From: Thalassospira mesophila
GTDB taxonomy: Bacteria > Pseudomonadota > Alphaproteobacteria > Rhodospirillales > Thalassospiraceae
Direction of reading: 5' to 3'
NCBI RefSeq assembly: GCF_002115755.1
Contig: NZ_JFKA01000004.1
Location: forward strand, 124,001-188,000
DNA length: 64,000 bases
Position 1 is the stretch's first letter. Each line of letters opens with the position of its first letter. Both the position numbers and the translations under genes were made by a program. A model generated the notes under the pieces. That model saw nothing but the letters and a program-made list of their open reading frames with translations. It was not told where the DNA came from and made no database searches. Shown piece after piece: positions 44,895 to 54,489 of the stretch.

Positions 44895-45737
44895 ATGTCC
44901 GCAATCAACACAAACACCATCGCCGCAACACCCACCGCATCCTCGTCAAGCGCGATCGCATCGGCGTCCGCAAACGTTGCGATGACGGCGAAGAATTTCG
45001 AATTTGGCGAAGAAATATATTCCGACCCGGCGATGCGCCCGTATCTGGAGCAATATTACAACAAATCCTATGCCCCGATGCGCGACCGTATCGCCGCAAT
45101 GCGCGAACAACCGCCTGCAACCATTACAACAAAAGATGGCACTGCCGCGCAGGAATTAAGCCCCGATCAATATGAAAAAATGATCCCGAGCTTTGATAAA
45201 TGGCTGGAAATGCAGCAACAGCTTTCCGCATATGATTTTAACGATCAGTCCGCACAAATGCTTGAACATGCCAAACAGTCGGTTGAAACCCTTGAAAATC
45301 GCGCGCCCGATTCACCATCCGATATCCGGGTTGTTTTTTCGAACGGCAACCAGATTTTAGGATATATCGACAAAAACGGCGGTGTCGCCAGCCATAGTGG
45401 CGCAAGCGCCCTGCATGCCGTTTCAAACAAAGCCAATGAACTGGGATTAACAGGCCAGGCGCGCGCAGATTACATCCTTCGCGAAGGCAGCAAGGCCCTG
45501 TCACGGCAATATCCCAACCTTGAGGTCAGCCAATATACCAACCAAACCGCCCCGACCCGGCGCGAAGTTTCGCAAACATGGTATCCTGGCCACGATATTG
45601 ATCAGGACTATGCCACCGCCCTGTCAGAAGCGCGCAACCATTTATCACAACAACAGGCAACGCATGACCGCGTACAGTCCAATATGCGCGATATGGAAAG
45701 CTATCTGCTGGGTTTGATGGAACAATCCCCGGCCTGA
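44895..45737 (+). CDS. Hypothetical protein, 280 aa, unrecognised
   Basis: I do not recognise a family. The first ~32 residues are low-complexity Ala/Ser/Thr (TPTASSSSAIASASANVA), not a normal signal peptide because there is no hydrophobic core. The rest is hydrophilic and Gln/Ala/Asp-rich with likely long helices. Around 150-165, VVFSNGNQILGYIDKNGGVASHSG looks like a small beta-hairpin unit (key part GYIDKNGGV). There are no cysteines. The ATG at 44895 follows GATGAGG. The composition resembles the SprA-like protein at 47114-48046; the two flank the epimerase gene. It ends at a strong terminator. Confidence 0.75.
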   Translation: MSAINTNTIAATPTASSSSAIASASANVAMTAKNFEFGEEIYSDPAMRPYLEQYYNKSYAPMRDRIAAMREQPPATITTKDGTAAQELSPDQYEKMIPSFDKWLEMQQQLSAYDFNDQSAQMLEHAKQSVETLENRAPDSPSDIRVVFSNGNQILGYIDKNGGVASHSGASALHAVSNKANELGLTGQARADYILREGSKALSRQYPNLEVSQYTNQTAPTRREVSQTWYPGHDIDQDYATALSEARNHLSQQQATHDRVQSNMRDMESYLLGLMEQSPA

Positions 45738-45755
45738 CACATATTGCGACACCAA

Positions 45756-45790
45756 AAGGGCGCGGCGGAAAACCATCCTGCCGCGCCCTT
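45756..45790. terminator. Bidirectional terminator between the 280-aa gene and the epimerase gene
   Basis: AAGGGCGCGGC (45756-45766) pairs with GCCGCGCCCTT (45780-45790). A T-run follows on the minus strand and TT on the plus strand. Confidence 0.85.
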
Positions 45791-45821
45791 GATATTTACC
45801 CCATGATTGCGGGTAACGGCC

Positions 45822-46853
45822 CTAGCCGTAAAATTCGCGATACCAGTCGACAAAATTGCCAATGCCGGTTTCGATCGAGGTTTCAGGTTTGAAACCAACC
45901 GCATCGATCAGTGCATCGACATCGGCATAGGTTGCCGGAACGTCGCCGGGCTGCATTGGCAGCATGTTTTTCTGCGCTTTCTGGCCCAGTTTGTCTTCCA
46001 GCGTTTCAATCATGTGCATCAGCTCGACCGGGTTGTTATTGCCGATGTTAAACACGCGGTACGGGGCCGAACTGCTGGCCGGGTCCGGCTGGGCCGGGTT
46101 CCAGTCGGGGTTGGGCTGCGCCACACTGGAAATACAGCGATAAACGCCTTCGACGATATCGTCGATATAGGTGAAGTCGCGGCGCATTTTGCCTTCGTTA
46201 AAGACATCAATGGGCCGACCTTCCAAAATGGCCTTGGTAAACAAAAACAGCGCCATGTCCGGGCGGCCCCACGGGCCATAAACGGTAAAAAACCGCAACC
46301 CGGTGGTCGGCATCCGGTAAAGATGGCTATAGGTATGTGCCATCAATTCGTTGGCTTTTTTCGATGCGGCATACAGGCTGATCGGGTGATCAACATTGTG
46401 ATGCACCGAAAACGGCATTTCGGTATTCATGCCATAGACCGAACTGCTGGACGCATACACCAGATGCTTCACACCATTATGACGGCAGCCTTCAAGAATA
46501 TTGGTAAAACCAACCAGATTGGCATCAATATAGGCATGCGGGTTGGTTATCGAATAGCGCACCCCGGCCTGTGCGGCCAGGTTGACCACATAGGTCGGCT
46601 TTTCGGTGGCAAACAAATCGGCAATGCCGTCGCGGTCTTCCAAATTCATTCGCACAAATTTGAAACCGTCGCGCCCCTCAAGCCGCGCCAGCCGGGCTTC
46701 TTTCAGCGTGACGTCGTAATAATCGTTTACATTGTCCAGGCCAATAACCTGCGCACCCTGATCCAGCAATTTCTGGCTAAGGTGCGAGCCGATAAAGCCC
46801 GCAGCCCCGGTGACCAGCACCTTTTCATTGGCCGGAATAACAAACGACGTCAT
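45822..46853 (-). CDS. UDP-glucuronate 4-epimerase-like NAD-dependent epimerase
   Basis: A 343-aa short-chain dehydrogenase/reductase. The NAD motif is [12 protein letters not shown] (residues ~14-25), the catalytic Ser region is YASSSSVYG and the YxxxK is in [10 protein letters not shown]. The mid-region [22 protein letters not shown] is typical of UDP-glucuronate 4-epimerases (LspL/CapI group) that supply UDP-galacturonate for surface glycans (key part [10 protein letters not shown]). No other sugar-nucleotide gene is adjacent, but the glycosyltransferase cluster lies 7 kb away. Confidence 0.9.
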   Translation of the reverse strand: MTSFVIPANEKVLVTGAAGFIGSHLSQKLLDQGAQVIGLDNVNDYYDVTLKEARLARLEGRDGFKFVRMNLEDRDGIADLFATEKPTYVVNLAAQAGVRYSITNPHAYIDANLVGFTNILEGCRHNGVKHLVYASSSSVYGMNTEMPFSVHHNVDHPISLYAASKKANELMAHTYSHLYRMPTTGLRFFTVYGPWGRPDMALFLFTKAILEGRPIDVFNEGKMRRDFTYIDDIVEGVYRCISSVAQPNPDWNPAQPDPASSSAPYRVFNIGNNNPVELMHMIETLEDKLGQKAQKNMLPMQPGDVPATYADVDALIDAVGFKPETSIETGIGNFVDWYREFYG

Positions 46854-47113
46854 ATGGGTTGCCCTGTTTTAAATGTTCCATCGCCGCCCACAGCCGCGAC
46901 CTTGCAAAATACGCTGCCGCACCCTTTTGCGCAGCATCCAAACCTGCGATCCCGCCTTTTTAACGGGCAAGATGTGCCCATGATCTAGCAGCGGCCCCGC
47001 CCGGTTGCAAGTCTTTGGCCATTGTGTTCACCGTCACAATACTTTTGGTCAAAAATGCGCTATGATTTGTGCTCGCAATATATTCTGGTGCAAATAAAGG
47101 TTATTTCTCGGCC

Positions 47114-48046
47114 ATGACCGGTCCTGGTGGTGTCATTACCAATGCAGCGAAAGGCAGTTTGGGCATTGTCCTTAACGCCCGCGAGATCGCGCGCACGGCC
47201 AATGGCGACATTTTAACCGAATTTGAAGCAACCGAAATCCAGCCTCGGGGTGGAAACGGTAGCGGAACCGGCGCATATGGCGGGATCGAGGGCAAACGAA
47301 CCCGGCTGGTCGATGCCAGCAACCTGACGGCAGCACAGGCGCGTGACGGGGGTATTTCAACAGCCCAATATCAGGAAGCCCGCGACGCCGCGACGCAAAA
47401 CTCCGCGGGCGGTGTTAATGACAGCGCCAAAAGCCCGGCCGAAATGAATGATGCCGAACGGGCCGAAGTTTCCCGCCTGCAGGCCCGCGATTCGGCCGTC
47501 AAACAGGAAGAAAAAGGGCATGCGGCGGCGGCAGGGCAATATGCCTCGGCCCCGCAATATCAATATGCCATTGGCCCGGATGGCAAGGCTTATGCCGTTG
47601 GCGGGCATGTTGATGTCGCGATATCAACCCATGGCGGGTCTGCCAGCGATACCAAACAGGCGCTATCGGCATTGCAAAGTGCGGCCTTGTCACCCAATGC
47701 CCCGTCCGGTGCCGATATGGCCGCCTTTCGCCAGGCCAGCATGCTTATGGGAATTGCGAACCAGAAACACACACAGGCCAGCCCGGTCGCAGATCTGGCC
47801 GAAAATTCAGCCAAAAATACGTCTGCAAATAAACAGGACAACCATGATTTGCAGTTTTCGGGCAGCGCATCAACAGCAGATGCAAACATACCCGCAACCG
47901 ACCAAACCCGAAATGCAGCGGATGCCTATGCAACAGCAAACCGCTACCTTACTGCGAATGAAAACGAATCCCCGTCAGCTTCAAATGCAAGTCCTTTTAT
48001 GGGAACAGAGAATCAACGCGGCAGCTTCTTCAACCTCGGCGCGTGA
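47114..48046 (+). CDS. SprA-related family protein with a degenerate HExxH motif
   Basis: About 310 aa. The core resembles the SprA-related (CJM1_0395-type putative metalloprotease) family: LQARDSAVKQEEKGH, then AAAAGQYASAPQYQYAIGPDGKAYAVGGHVDV and the Ala-rich ALQSAALSPNAPSGADMAAFRQAS (key parts ARDSAVK, GPDGKAYAVGGHV and AALSPNAPS). In relatives the motif is HEQAH (HExxH); here residues 132-136 read EEKGH, so the first His is lost. The N-terminus has Gly-rich segments and no signal peptide; the C-terminus is low-complexity Ser/Asn/Ala. The start is uncertain: ATG 47114, or GTG 47069. Confidence 0.72.
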   Translation: MTGPGGVITNAAKGSLGIVLNAREIARTANGDILTEFEATEIQPRGGNGSGTGAYGGIEGKRTRLVDASNLTAAQARDGGISTAQYQEARDAATQNSAGGVNDSAKSPAEMNDAERAEVSRLQARDSAVKQEEKGHAAAAGQYASAPQYQYAIGPDGKAYAVGGHVDVAISTHGGSASDTKQALSALQSAALSPNAPSGADMAAFRQASMLMGIANQKHTQASPVADLAENSAKNTSANKQDNHDLQFSGSASTADANIPATDQTRNAADAYATANRYLTANENESPSASNASPFMGTENQRGSFFNLGA

Positions 48047-48344
48047 AATACCCCATAAAGGTGCATTTTAGGTTTCCAAACTGCGACTCCCCTATACCAA
48101 TACATTATGCTGATGTTGAAGAACTTCATTTTGTTTAGGTTTGCATGTCACCCGTCGGTATAATCATTCTTGCACCGCGTTCTGCATGCGTTTGACAGCG
48201 GTTCAGTTTTATTTAATTCTGCGGCTGCACTTGATGAAAGTGCGGTTTGGGAAAATGTACAATATAGCACTGCAATGCACTTTTCCCGGTGCGGCAGTGC
48301 CAGGCTTGTGAATGTGATGTATGTTCGCACGCCAAAGAAAGAAT

Positions 48345-49010
48345 ATGGCAAATAACATGAACATCCTGCTTGCAGACGACCACGATCTTGTCAGGGATGG
48401 CATTACGTCATTTCTGCAAACTGCGGCACCAGATGTTACAATTGCGCAGGCGAAAGACTTCGCCGAAGCACTGGCAATTGTGAATGGTGAACGATCAATC
48501 GATTTGACCATCCTTGACTTGAACATGCCCGGCATGAACGGCCTTTCGGGTCTGACGGTCATGCGTCAGAAATACCCCGATGTTCCGGTGGTCATTCTTT
48601 CAGGGTCGGTTAAACGCAGCGATGTCTTGAACGCACTGGAACATGGCGCATCGGGCTATCTGCCCAAAACATTGTCGGGTAAATCCCTGATCAATGCGTT
48701 GCGACTGGTTATGTCGGGCGAAAAATACATTCCGTCCGCTTTGCTTGAAGATGACGGCGGCACCATCCGCCCCGGCGAGATCGATCTTGACGGGCTGGAG
48801 CCGGACAACCCCCTGCGTCAACTGACCAATCGCGAACGCGAAGTTCTGGCATTGCTGACCAAAGGCTTGTCGAACAAGGAAATCGCGAAACAGCTCAGCG
48901 TGCGGGAAATCACCGTCAAGGTGCATTTGACCGGTATTTTCAAAAAACTGGGGGCCGCCAACCGGACCCAGGCCGTGAAAATCGCCATGCAACTGGGCTG
49001 GGAAGCCTGA
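48345..49010 (+). CDS. NarL/FixJ-type response regulator
   Basis: A 221-aa regulator. The receiver has ADDHDLVRDGI, the phospho-acceptor in LTILDLNMPGMNG and Lys in YLPKTLSGKS. The LuxR HTH has LTNREREVLALLTKGLSNKEIAKQLSV followed by EITVKVHLTGIFKKLGAANRTQAV (cited by parts). It is convergent with the hybrid kinase gene and paralogous to the regulator at 7959-8639. Start choice is ATG 48345, with AAAGAAAG upstream; ATG 48357 is an alternative. Confidence 0.9.
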   Translation: MANNMNILLADDHDLVRDGITSFLQTAAPDVTIAQAKDFAEALAIVNGERSIDLTILDLNMPGMNGLSGLTVMRQKYPDVPVVILSGSVKRSDVLNALEHGASGYLPKTLSGKSLINALRLVMSGEKYIPSALLEDDGGTIRPGEIDLDGLEPDNPLRQLTNREREVLALLTKGLSNKEIAKQLSVREITVKVHLTGIFKKLGAANRTQAVKIAMQLGWEA

Positions 49011-49085
49011 TAAACCGGGGCAGCGTTGCAATATCTTCCTGCCCCGCCCCTTGTTGCCCAACTGCGTTAAGCTGTTACAGATTAG

Positions 49086-49112
49086 ACAGGCGCCTTAGTG
49101 CGCCTGTTTGTT
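49086..49112. terminator. Terminator between the response regulator and hybrid kinase genes
   Basis: ACAGGCGC (49086-49093) pairs with GCGCCTGT (49100-49107), followed by TTGTTTG. A weaker stem CGGGGCAG/CTGCCCCG lies at 49016-49046. Confidence 0.7.
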
Positions 49113-49147
49113 TGTGCCTACAGGCGCGCTGCAGGTGCAGACCGGCG

Positions 49148-51163
49148 TTACGCCAATAACGGCGCGTCCCCCCCGTCACCGCTGGCTCCGATATCAAGCG
49201 CAATTACCAGTTCCTCGATAACGGCAAGAAGCTCTTTTAAATCAAGCGGCTTTGCCATCACCATCACCGGTGCATCCTCGCCGGTATCAAGCGGCATTTC
49301 CGCGTCCCCGGGATGGCCGGTCATCACAATGACCGGTATCATGGGTTTTCGTTCCCGAATGGCCCGGATCAACTGATTACCGTCCATTTGCGGCATGCGG
49401 ATATCGGTAATAAGGATATCAGGCGCCATCACACCGGCCATGGCCAGGGCATCTTCGCCGTCATTCGCTGCACTTACCGCATATCCCTGCCCCTCAAGAT
49501 AGGCCGAAATAATTTCCATGGCGTCAATTTCGTCATCGACCACCATAATGCGGATATTGCTGCGCCGTAAAACCTGTGCGGCATCGTTATGATATTTTTC
49601 CCGCGGGGTCATGCCGCTGGCGGGCGGGGCGGGTGCCTCGATTTTCATCCCGATATTAACCGCAGGCAGGATAATTTCAAAACAGGCCCCGTCACCTTCG
49701 TTGCGGGCCTCAATTTCACCGCCCATGCCTTCGACAATGCCATAGCTAACCGACAGGCCAAGCCCGGTGCCCTTGCCGACATCCTTGGTGGTGAAAAACG
49801 GATGGAAAATCAGGTCAATGGCATCCTGGGGGATGCCCCCGCCATTATCATTCACAGCAATACGCAATAACTGGTTTTCGGCATCAACCGTGGCTGTAAC
49901 CCGGATCAAACCGCCGACATTGCCAAAATCCTCGTGGCTTTCAACAATGGCATCGCGTGAATTGGTCAGCATATTGACCAGAACCTGTTCAAGCTGCACC
50001 AACCGGCCCGAAACCTGGCAGGGCATGGGCGATATCACCACATCGACGGCAATTCCCGCCAAATGGCAATCATGCTCGACCATATTCACGGCCCGCTCAA
50101 CCGCCTGCATCGGTTCAAACAGTTCAAAATCATCTTCGTCGGGGCGGCTATAAACCCGCAAATGGCGAATAATTTCCGCCATGCGTTCGGTCTGGCCACT
50201 GATCAGGTCCAGCTTTTCGCGCTGAAAGGCCGGTGAAACCCCGTCCATGTCATATTGCAACGCGCAGGTATCGGCCGCCATGCGAATAACATTTAACGGC
50301 TGGTTCATTTCATGGGCGACCGATGCCGCCATTTCACCCAGTGTCGCCAGCTTCGATGTCTGCACCAGTTGGCGTTCGATTTTACGTTTTTCGGTAACAT
50401 CTTCGGCCACAATCAGCATCGCCGGGTCGCCTTCATGGGTGAAGGCCATGGCCGATACTTCCAGCTCCACGCTCACCCCGTCACTGCGACGGCACAAAAT
50501 CACAAAATCGGCCCGGCCATTATAGCCCCGCGCATACCGCGCAATATGCTCTTCGGCAATTTCGCGGCTGTCAGGCAACAACAAATCAAACAGGCTGATC
50601 CCGGTTACCGTATCAGCATCTTCAAACCCTAAAATGCTCAGCCCTTGCTGATTAACATAGGAAATGCGATCTCCGGTCAAAACTGCGATCAGTTCGGGGG
50701 CCAGTTCGACCAGCTTGCGATAGCGTTCTTCGCTTTCCTTTAGCGCCTGCTCCGAACGCGAACGTTCAATCGCATAACGAATGGAACGACGGATCATGCG
50801 GCCATCGGGAAATTCCTTGGTCAGGTAATCTTCGGCCCCGTGCTGCAAGGCATCAAAGGCCAGTTCCTCGTCCTTGTGGCCCGTTAACACCACAATTGGC
50901 ACGCGGCCATCGGCATCGCGGATACGGCTGATGGTTTGAACCCCCGATGAATCGGGTAATGTCAAATCCAGCAATACCACGTCAAAGCGCTGATCCGCCC
51001 CTTGATGTGACAGCAGTTCAAGCGCACCCGCCAGATTTATGCGGTGTTCAATGTCAAAGGTTTCGCCGGCTTCTTCGAGCAGGGTTTGAACCAGAAAAGC
51101 ATCGCCTGGGTTATCTTCAACCAGCAATATGCGAAAACGGTTTTCGTTCATCTGTCCTGGCAT
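49148..51163 (-). CDS. Hybrid histidine kinase with N- and C-terminal receiver domains (REC-PAS-HisKA-HATPase-REC)
   Basis: A 671-aa soluble kinase with no membrane segment. REC1 spans about 10-130 (acceptor Asp66 in VVLLDLTLP) and PAS about 140-260. The dimerisation helix has His284 ([14 protein letters not shown]). The ATPase domain has the N box [11 protein letters not shown]1 NDNGGGIP and G2 [20 protein letters not shown] (key part GTGLGLS). REC2 spans about 537-650 (Asp587 in [13 protein letters not shown]). No Hpt domain is present. An N-terminal receiver suggests it is itself controlled by another kinase. The start could be ATG 51163 or 51151. It is convergent with a NarL-type regulator, which is a candidate partner. 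Confidence 0.93.
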   Translation of the reverse strand: MPGQMNENRFRILLVEDNPGDAFLVQTLLEEAGETFDIEHRINLAGALELLSHQGADQRFDVVLLDLTLPDSSGVQTISRIRDADGRVPIVVLTGHKDEELAFDALQHGAEDYLTKEFPDGRMIRRSIRYAIERSRSEQALKESEERYRKLVELAPELIAVLTGDRISYVNQQGLSILGFEDADTVTGISLFDLLLPDSREIAEEHIARYARGYNGRADFVILCRRSDGVSVELEVSAMAFTHEGDPAMLIVAEDVTEKRKIERQLVQTSKLATLGEMAASVAHEMNQPLNVIRMAADTCALQYDMDGVSPAFQREKLDLISGQTERMAEIIRHLRVYSRPDEDDFELFEPMQAVERAVNMVEHDCHLAGIAVDVVISPMPCQVSGRLVQLEQVLVNMLTNSRDAIVESHEDFGNVGGLIRVTATVDAENQLLRIAVNDNGGGIPQDAIDLIFHPFFTTKDVGKGTGLGLSVSYGIVEGMGGEIEARNEGDGACFEIILPAVNIGMKIEAPAPPASGMTPREKYHNDAAQVLRRSNIRIMVVDDEIDAMEIISAYLEGQGYAVSAANDGEDALAMAGVMAPDILITDIRMPQMDGNQLIRAIRERKPMIPVIVMTGHPGDAEMPLDTGEDAPVMVMAKPLDLKELLAVIEELVIALDIGASGDGGDAPLLA

Positions 51164-51507
51164 CCAATCAACGCTTTTGCAAACCCGGCATCGTCCCTTT
51201 GTCGCAAAACATAAAAACCACCTGCCGTGCTATTCAGGGTCAGGTGTCATCATTTTGCACTGTTTATTACGCCCGCACACTCAACCAAACCGGGTAACGC
51301 CCCGGCAAACGATCGGTTGCCAAAATGCAAAACAAACCGTGGTCAAATGCAAGCACCCGTCCGGTGCGACATTTCAGAATTTCGCGATAGAACTTTATGC
51401 CAAACATCTGAATTCAGGGTTGAAATCAAGGCTATCTGCGAAAAGTTCTATCTGCGTAAAATCCGGAATGCCCCCGCCAGTCGATCGATAACAGCACAGT
51501 GGCAATT
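51164..51507. other. Gene-free interval between the AcuI-like and hybrid kinase genes
   Basis: 344 nt. GATAGAACTTT (51386-51396) is repeated inverted as AAAGTTCTATC (51442-51452), and CTATCTGCG occurs twice (51432-51440 and 51448-51456). No terminator with a U-run is clear. It contains the upstream region of the kinase gene and the 3' side of the reductase gene. Confidence 0.5.
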
Positions 51508-52515
51508 CTAGCAGGCTTCGACATCAATCACCAGCCGCCCGCGCACCTCACCCTTAAGGATTTTCTCGCCATACGGTAAAATATCACGCAGGGCAACAAT
51601 CTCCATCGCCTCATCCAAACGGGTTTTGGGCAAATCTGTCACCAGCCGCTGCCACGCCTTAACCCGGTAGTCATACGGGCACATCACCGAATCAATCCCG
51701 ATCAACCGTACCCCGCGCAACAAAAACGGCAGCACCGTTGCAGGCAAATCGGGTCCACCGGCCAAACCGCAGGCCGCGACCACGCCGTGATATTTCATTT
51801 CCGCTAGAACATGGGCCAAGGTGGTGCTGCCAACACTGTCAATCGCCCCCAGCCAGCGCTCGCTTAGCAAGGGGCGGGTGCTGGCCGCGGCCAGTTCGGC
51901 CCGATCAACAATGCCGCTTGCGCCCAAATGTTTTAAATAGTCGCTGTTTTCCGGCCGCCCGGTAGAGGCCACAACCTGGTATCCCAAATGCGACAATATC
52001 GAAACGGCCACCGACCCAACGCCGCCCGCAGCCCCGGTTACCAGAACTTCGCCGTCTGCTTGCGGCGAAACGCCTTGTTCTTCCAGTGCCATCACCGCCA
52101 GCATCGATGTGAAGCCCGCTGTGCCAATCGCCATTGCCTGGGCGGGGGTTAAGCCATCGGGCAAGGGCACCAGCCAGTCCGCCTTAACCCGCGCCATTTG
52201 CGCATAACCGCCCCAATGGCTTTCGCCGACCCGCCAGCCGGTCAGGATCACCCGGTCGCCCGCGCGGTATCGATCATCTGACGAAGATACAACTTCGCCG
52301 GTAAAATCAACGCCGGGCACATGGGGATAATGCCGCACAAGCCGACCTAACCCGTTCAGAATCATGCCATCCTTGTAATTTAACGTGCTGTGCGACACGC
52401 GTACCAAAACATCCCCTGCGGGCAGGTCATCGGGTGTGAGTGTTTTAAATTCCGGGGTGATTTTTTTACCGTCGTCCGATGCGTTTAGCACCAAGGCCCG
52501 AAAACCGTCGCTCAT
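51508..52515 (-). CDS. Acrylyl-CoA reductase-like MDR oxidoreductase (AcuI/YhdH family)
   Basis: A 335-aa zinc-free medium-chain reductase. STLNYKDGMILNGLG and HVPGVDFTGEVVSS are typical of the AcuI/YhdH subgroup. The NADPH-binding motif is VTGAAGGVGSVAVSILSHLGY, with the conserved VASTGRPENSDYLKHLGA further on (key part TGAAGGVGSVA). AcuI reduces acryloyl-CoA in DMSP and 3-hydroxypropionate metabolism. No DMSP genes are adjacent, so the physiological substrate is open. Monocistronic. Confidence 0.88.
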   Translation of the reverse strand: MSDGFRALVLNASDDGKKITPEFKTLTPDDLPAGDVLVRVSHSTLNYKDGMILNGLGRLVRHYPHVPGVDFTGEVVSSSDDRYRAGDRVILTGWRVGESHWGGYAQMARVKADWLVPLPDGLTPAQAMAIGTAGFTSMLAVMALEEQGVSPQADGEVLVTGAAGGVGSVAVSILSHLGYQVVASTGRPENSDYLKHLGASGIVDRAELAAASTRPLLSERWLGAIDSVGSTTLAHVLAEMKYHGVVAACGLAGGPDLPATVLPFLLRGVRLIGIDSVMCPYDYRVKAWQRLVTDLPKTRLDEAMEIVALRDILPYGEKILKGEVRGRLVIDVEAC

Positions 52516-52658
52516 TTTTACCTCCCGGAAAAATTATTCGTTTCTCCAAGGTAGGGAGCAAGGCCAAACTTTGTCAAATGCCAACACCGTCAATTCGACT
52601 TGTTGCCAATATCGTAACGGCGCAGACGGCACAGCGCCGCAAATACGCAAGCTGCCAT

Positions 52659-52913
52659 TCAGTCTTTTTTCATGTCTTGTTGCACAACAGGTGGCAACAC
52701 CCGCCACGAAAACCAGCCCAGCAAGGGCACAATCACCAGATCATCCACCCAACCGGCACCGATAATAAAATCGGGGATCAAGTCGACCGGGCTGACCAGA
52801 TAAACCAAACCCGCCAGCAACAAGGCCTTGCTGCGCATCGGAACATCCCGGCGCACCAGCCCTTTGATCAGATTAGGAACAATCGCCAGCCCGCTTCGCG
52901 CCAAAACCGTCAC
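52659..52913 (-). CDS. DUF1232 (YkvA-like) small membrane protein
   Basis: An 84-aa protein with the DUF1232 core YLVSPVDLIPDFIIGAGWVDDLVIV, whose SPVDLIPD and DDL parts are diagnostic, and hydrophobic helices on both sides. Function is unknown. The start is a GTG at 52913 with a weak AACAGG site; a shorter form from an internal ATG would still contain the core. It follows the 92-aa gene by 30 nt in the same direction and is probably co-transcribed with it. Confidence 0.82.
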   Translation of the reverse strand: MTVLARSGLAIVPNLIKGLVRRDVPMRSKALLLAGLVYLVSPVDLIPDFIIGAGWVDDLVIVPLLGWFSWRVLPPVVQQDMKKD

Positions 52914-52943
52914 CTGTTATTGCCAGACCATCAGTCACCGACG

Positions 52944-53222
52944 TTATTTAATCTGAAAATCCGCTTTTACCAGATCTGCGGACATAACTGTTTGCGCGCC
53001 CTCGTTTTGCGCGCGCCGCACAACGATCATCTCGCAGCCCGACAGACAGGCCTGGGTCGATGTTCTGTGCAATTTGTCAAAGTTATACATGCTGACCCCG
53101 CTGGCACGCGCCATCACCGGCCCGTGTTGCGGATCATGTGACATATTTCCCGCCGCCAGAAGGGAAACCGTTGCGGCAAAAACCAGAATGCCGCCCAAGG
53201 CGAAGTGCTCTATCCACGACAT
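52944..53222 (-). CDS. Hypothetical small membrane-anchored or secreted protein
   Basis: 92 aa with no family recognised. One hydrophobic segment at residues ~6-24 (HFALGGILVFAATVSLLAAG) acts as a signal anchor or signal peptide. A short hydrophilic domain follows with two cysteines four residues apart (ACLSGCEMIVV). The ATG at 53222 follows a good GGAGG site, which supports it being a real gene. It is upstream of the DUF1232 gene. Confidence 0.65.
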   Translation of the reverse strand: MSWIEHFALGGILVFAATVSLLAAGNMSHDPQHGPVMARASGVSMYNFDKLHRTSTQACLSGCEMIVVRRAQNEGAQTVMSADLVKADFQIK

Positions 53223-53447
53223 TATTGTATCCTCCGGACACGTTCTTTAACAAAACATTACCTTTCTAAACATTCAGGGCCTGCAAAGGTTCCCAAACAG
53301 ATGCGATATACGTTTTATTTTAAAAACAACGCCTTGGATCACGATACCATTGTCCAGGTAACTATACCTTAATGGATGGTTTTTCTGATTTGGATAGCAA
53401 AACCTATACCCAAACCCGGCCTTGAATGTCTTGGCTGAAAACCGGGA

Positions 53448-54485
53448 TTATTGCGGGATCAGGTTTACAAAGGCCTGTGCGGCATCATGCCAGCCCCAAT
53501 TGCGCTGCGACCTCACGGCTTCCTTGTGCTGGGTTAACCACAGATCATCATTATTTAAAATTTCTGCGGTGCGCGCCGCAAATTCGTCGTCGCTATTGGC
53601 AACGAAACCGGTTTTGCCATCGACAATACGTTCGGCAACGCAGCCAACATCCTGAATAACACAGGGAATGCCCATTGCCTGTGCTTCGCCCAGCGCAAGA
53701 CAGAAGGTTTCGCCAACATCCCCGCGATAGGGCATCACCCGGGCCATCTGCATTTCGTCAAGCAACTGCGCCTTGGGAACGGGCCCCCGCAACACAACCC
53801 CCCGATCCGCCAGATGTGCCGCATGATCAAGAATACCTTTCATTACCAGCGCCTTGCGATCCCCCGCCGTACCATATGTTTGCGGACCGGCAAATATGTG
53901 CAGTTGGGCATCGGGCGCCAATGGATGAATTTTTTCGGCCCAAAGATCGACCAGCCAGTCCAGCGACCGTAACGGATTGGAAGTAAAAATTGCCCGTTTG
54001 GGGCGTATATCGTCATTTACGTCGGCATTTAGAAACCGGTTTTCTATGCCGCAGGGAATGATCACTTTTTCGCCAGACGGCACCCACCGGGGCATTGTTG
54101 CCAAATGATGCTGGCCTGAAAAAACAATTGCCGGGCGCTTAACCAGAAGACGACGAAAAAAGCGCCATTTTTTCAAAAAACCCGCCGGGTTATGAATCCA
54201 GAAAATGGTTCGACGCGCCTGCGGCATTTTTGTAATCAACTTGTCGCCACGATTGGCGATATACAAATCAGCCGCGGCCGGAAAATCATGGTCCAGCGGT
54301 TGCCAGTTTACGCCATTGCGACGATGCGGCGCATCGCACCGGTTACATATTGTCACATCATGGCCCAGGGCTGCCATGCTTTCGGCCAGCGAAATAACCG
54401 CTGTTTCTGCCCCGCCAAGTGCCTTTTGATCCAGCGTATAGGCGTCGAATTTTATGCCGTCATCGGCCAGTACAATTTTCGCCAT
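53448..54485 (-). CDS. Glycosyltransferase, GT4-like
   Basis: A 345-aa GT-B fold protein. The N-terminal donor/acceptor loop is QKALGGAETAVISLAESMAALGHDV, and the C-terminal nucleotide-sugar part has YRGDVGETFCLALGEAQAMGIPCVI and FVANSDDEFA (key part GETFCLALGEAQAMG with the E-x7-E spacing of GT4). It resembles the gene at 56242-57288 in the N-terminal GHDV and NGVxW pattern, so the two may be old duplicates. It is the last gene of the glycosyltransferase run and starts 4 nt from the GT2 stop codon. Confidence 0.87.
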   Translation of the reverse strand: MAKIVLADDGIKFDAYTLDQKALGGAETAVISLAESMAALGHDVTICNRCDAPHRRNGVNWQPLDHDFPAAADLYIANRGDKLITKMPQARRTIFWIHNPAGFLKKWRFFRRLLVKRPAIVFSGQHHLATMPRWVPSGEKVIIPCGIENRFLNADVNDDIRPKRAIFTSNPLRSLDWLVDLWAEKIHPLAPDAQLHIFAGPQTYGTAGDRKALVMKGILDHAAHLADRGVVLRGPVPKAQLLDEMQMARVMPYRGDVGETFCLALGEAQAMGIPCVIQDVGCVAERIVDGKTGFVANSDDEFAARTAEILNNDDLWLTQHKEAVRSQRNWGWHDAAQAFVNLIPQ

Positions 54486-54489
54486 GCTG

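Noticed and set aside
45807-46988. 393-codon plus-strand frame
   Set aside because: Antisense to the clear epimerase gene, and its product shows no recognisable fold.
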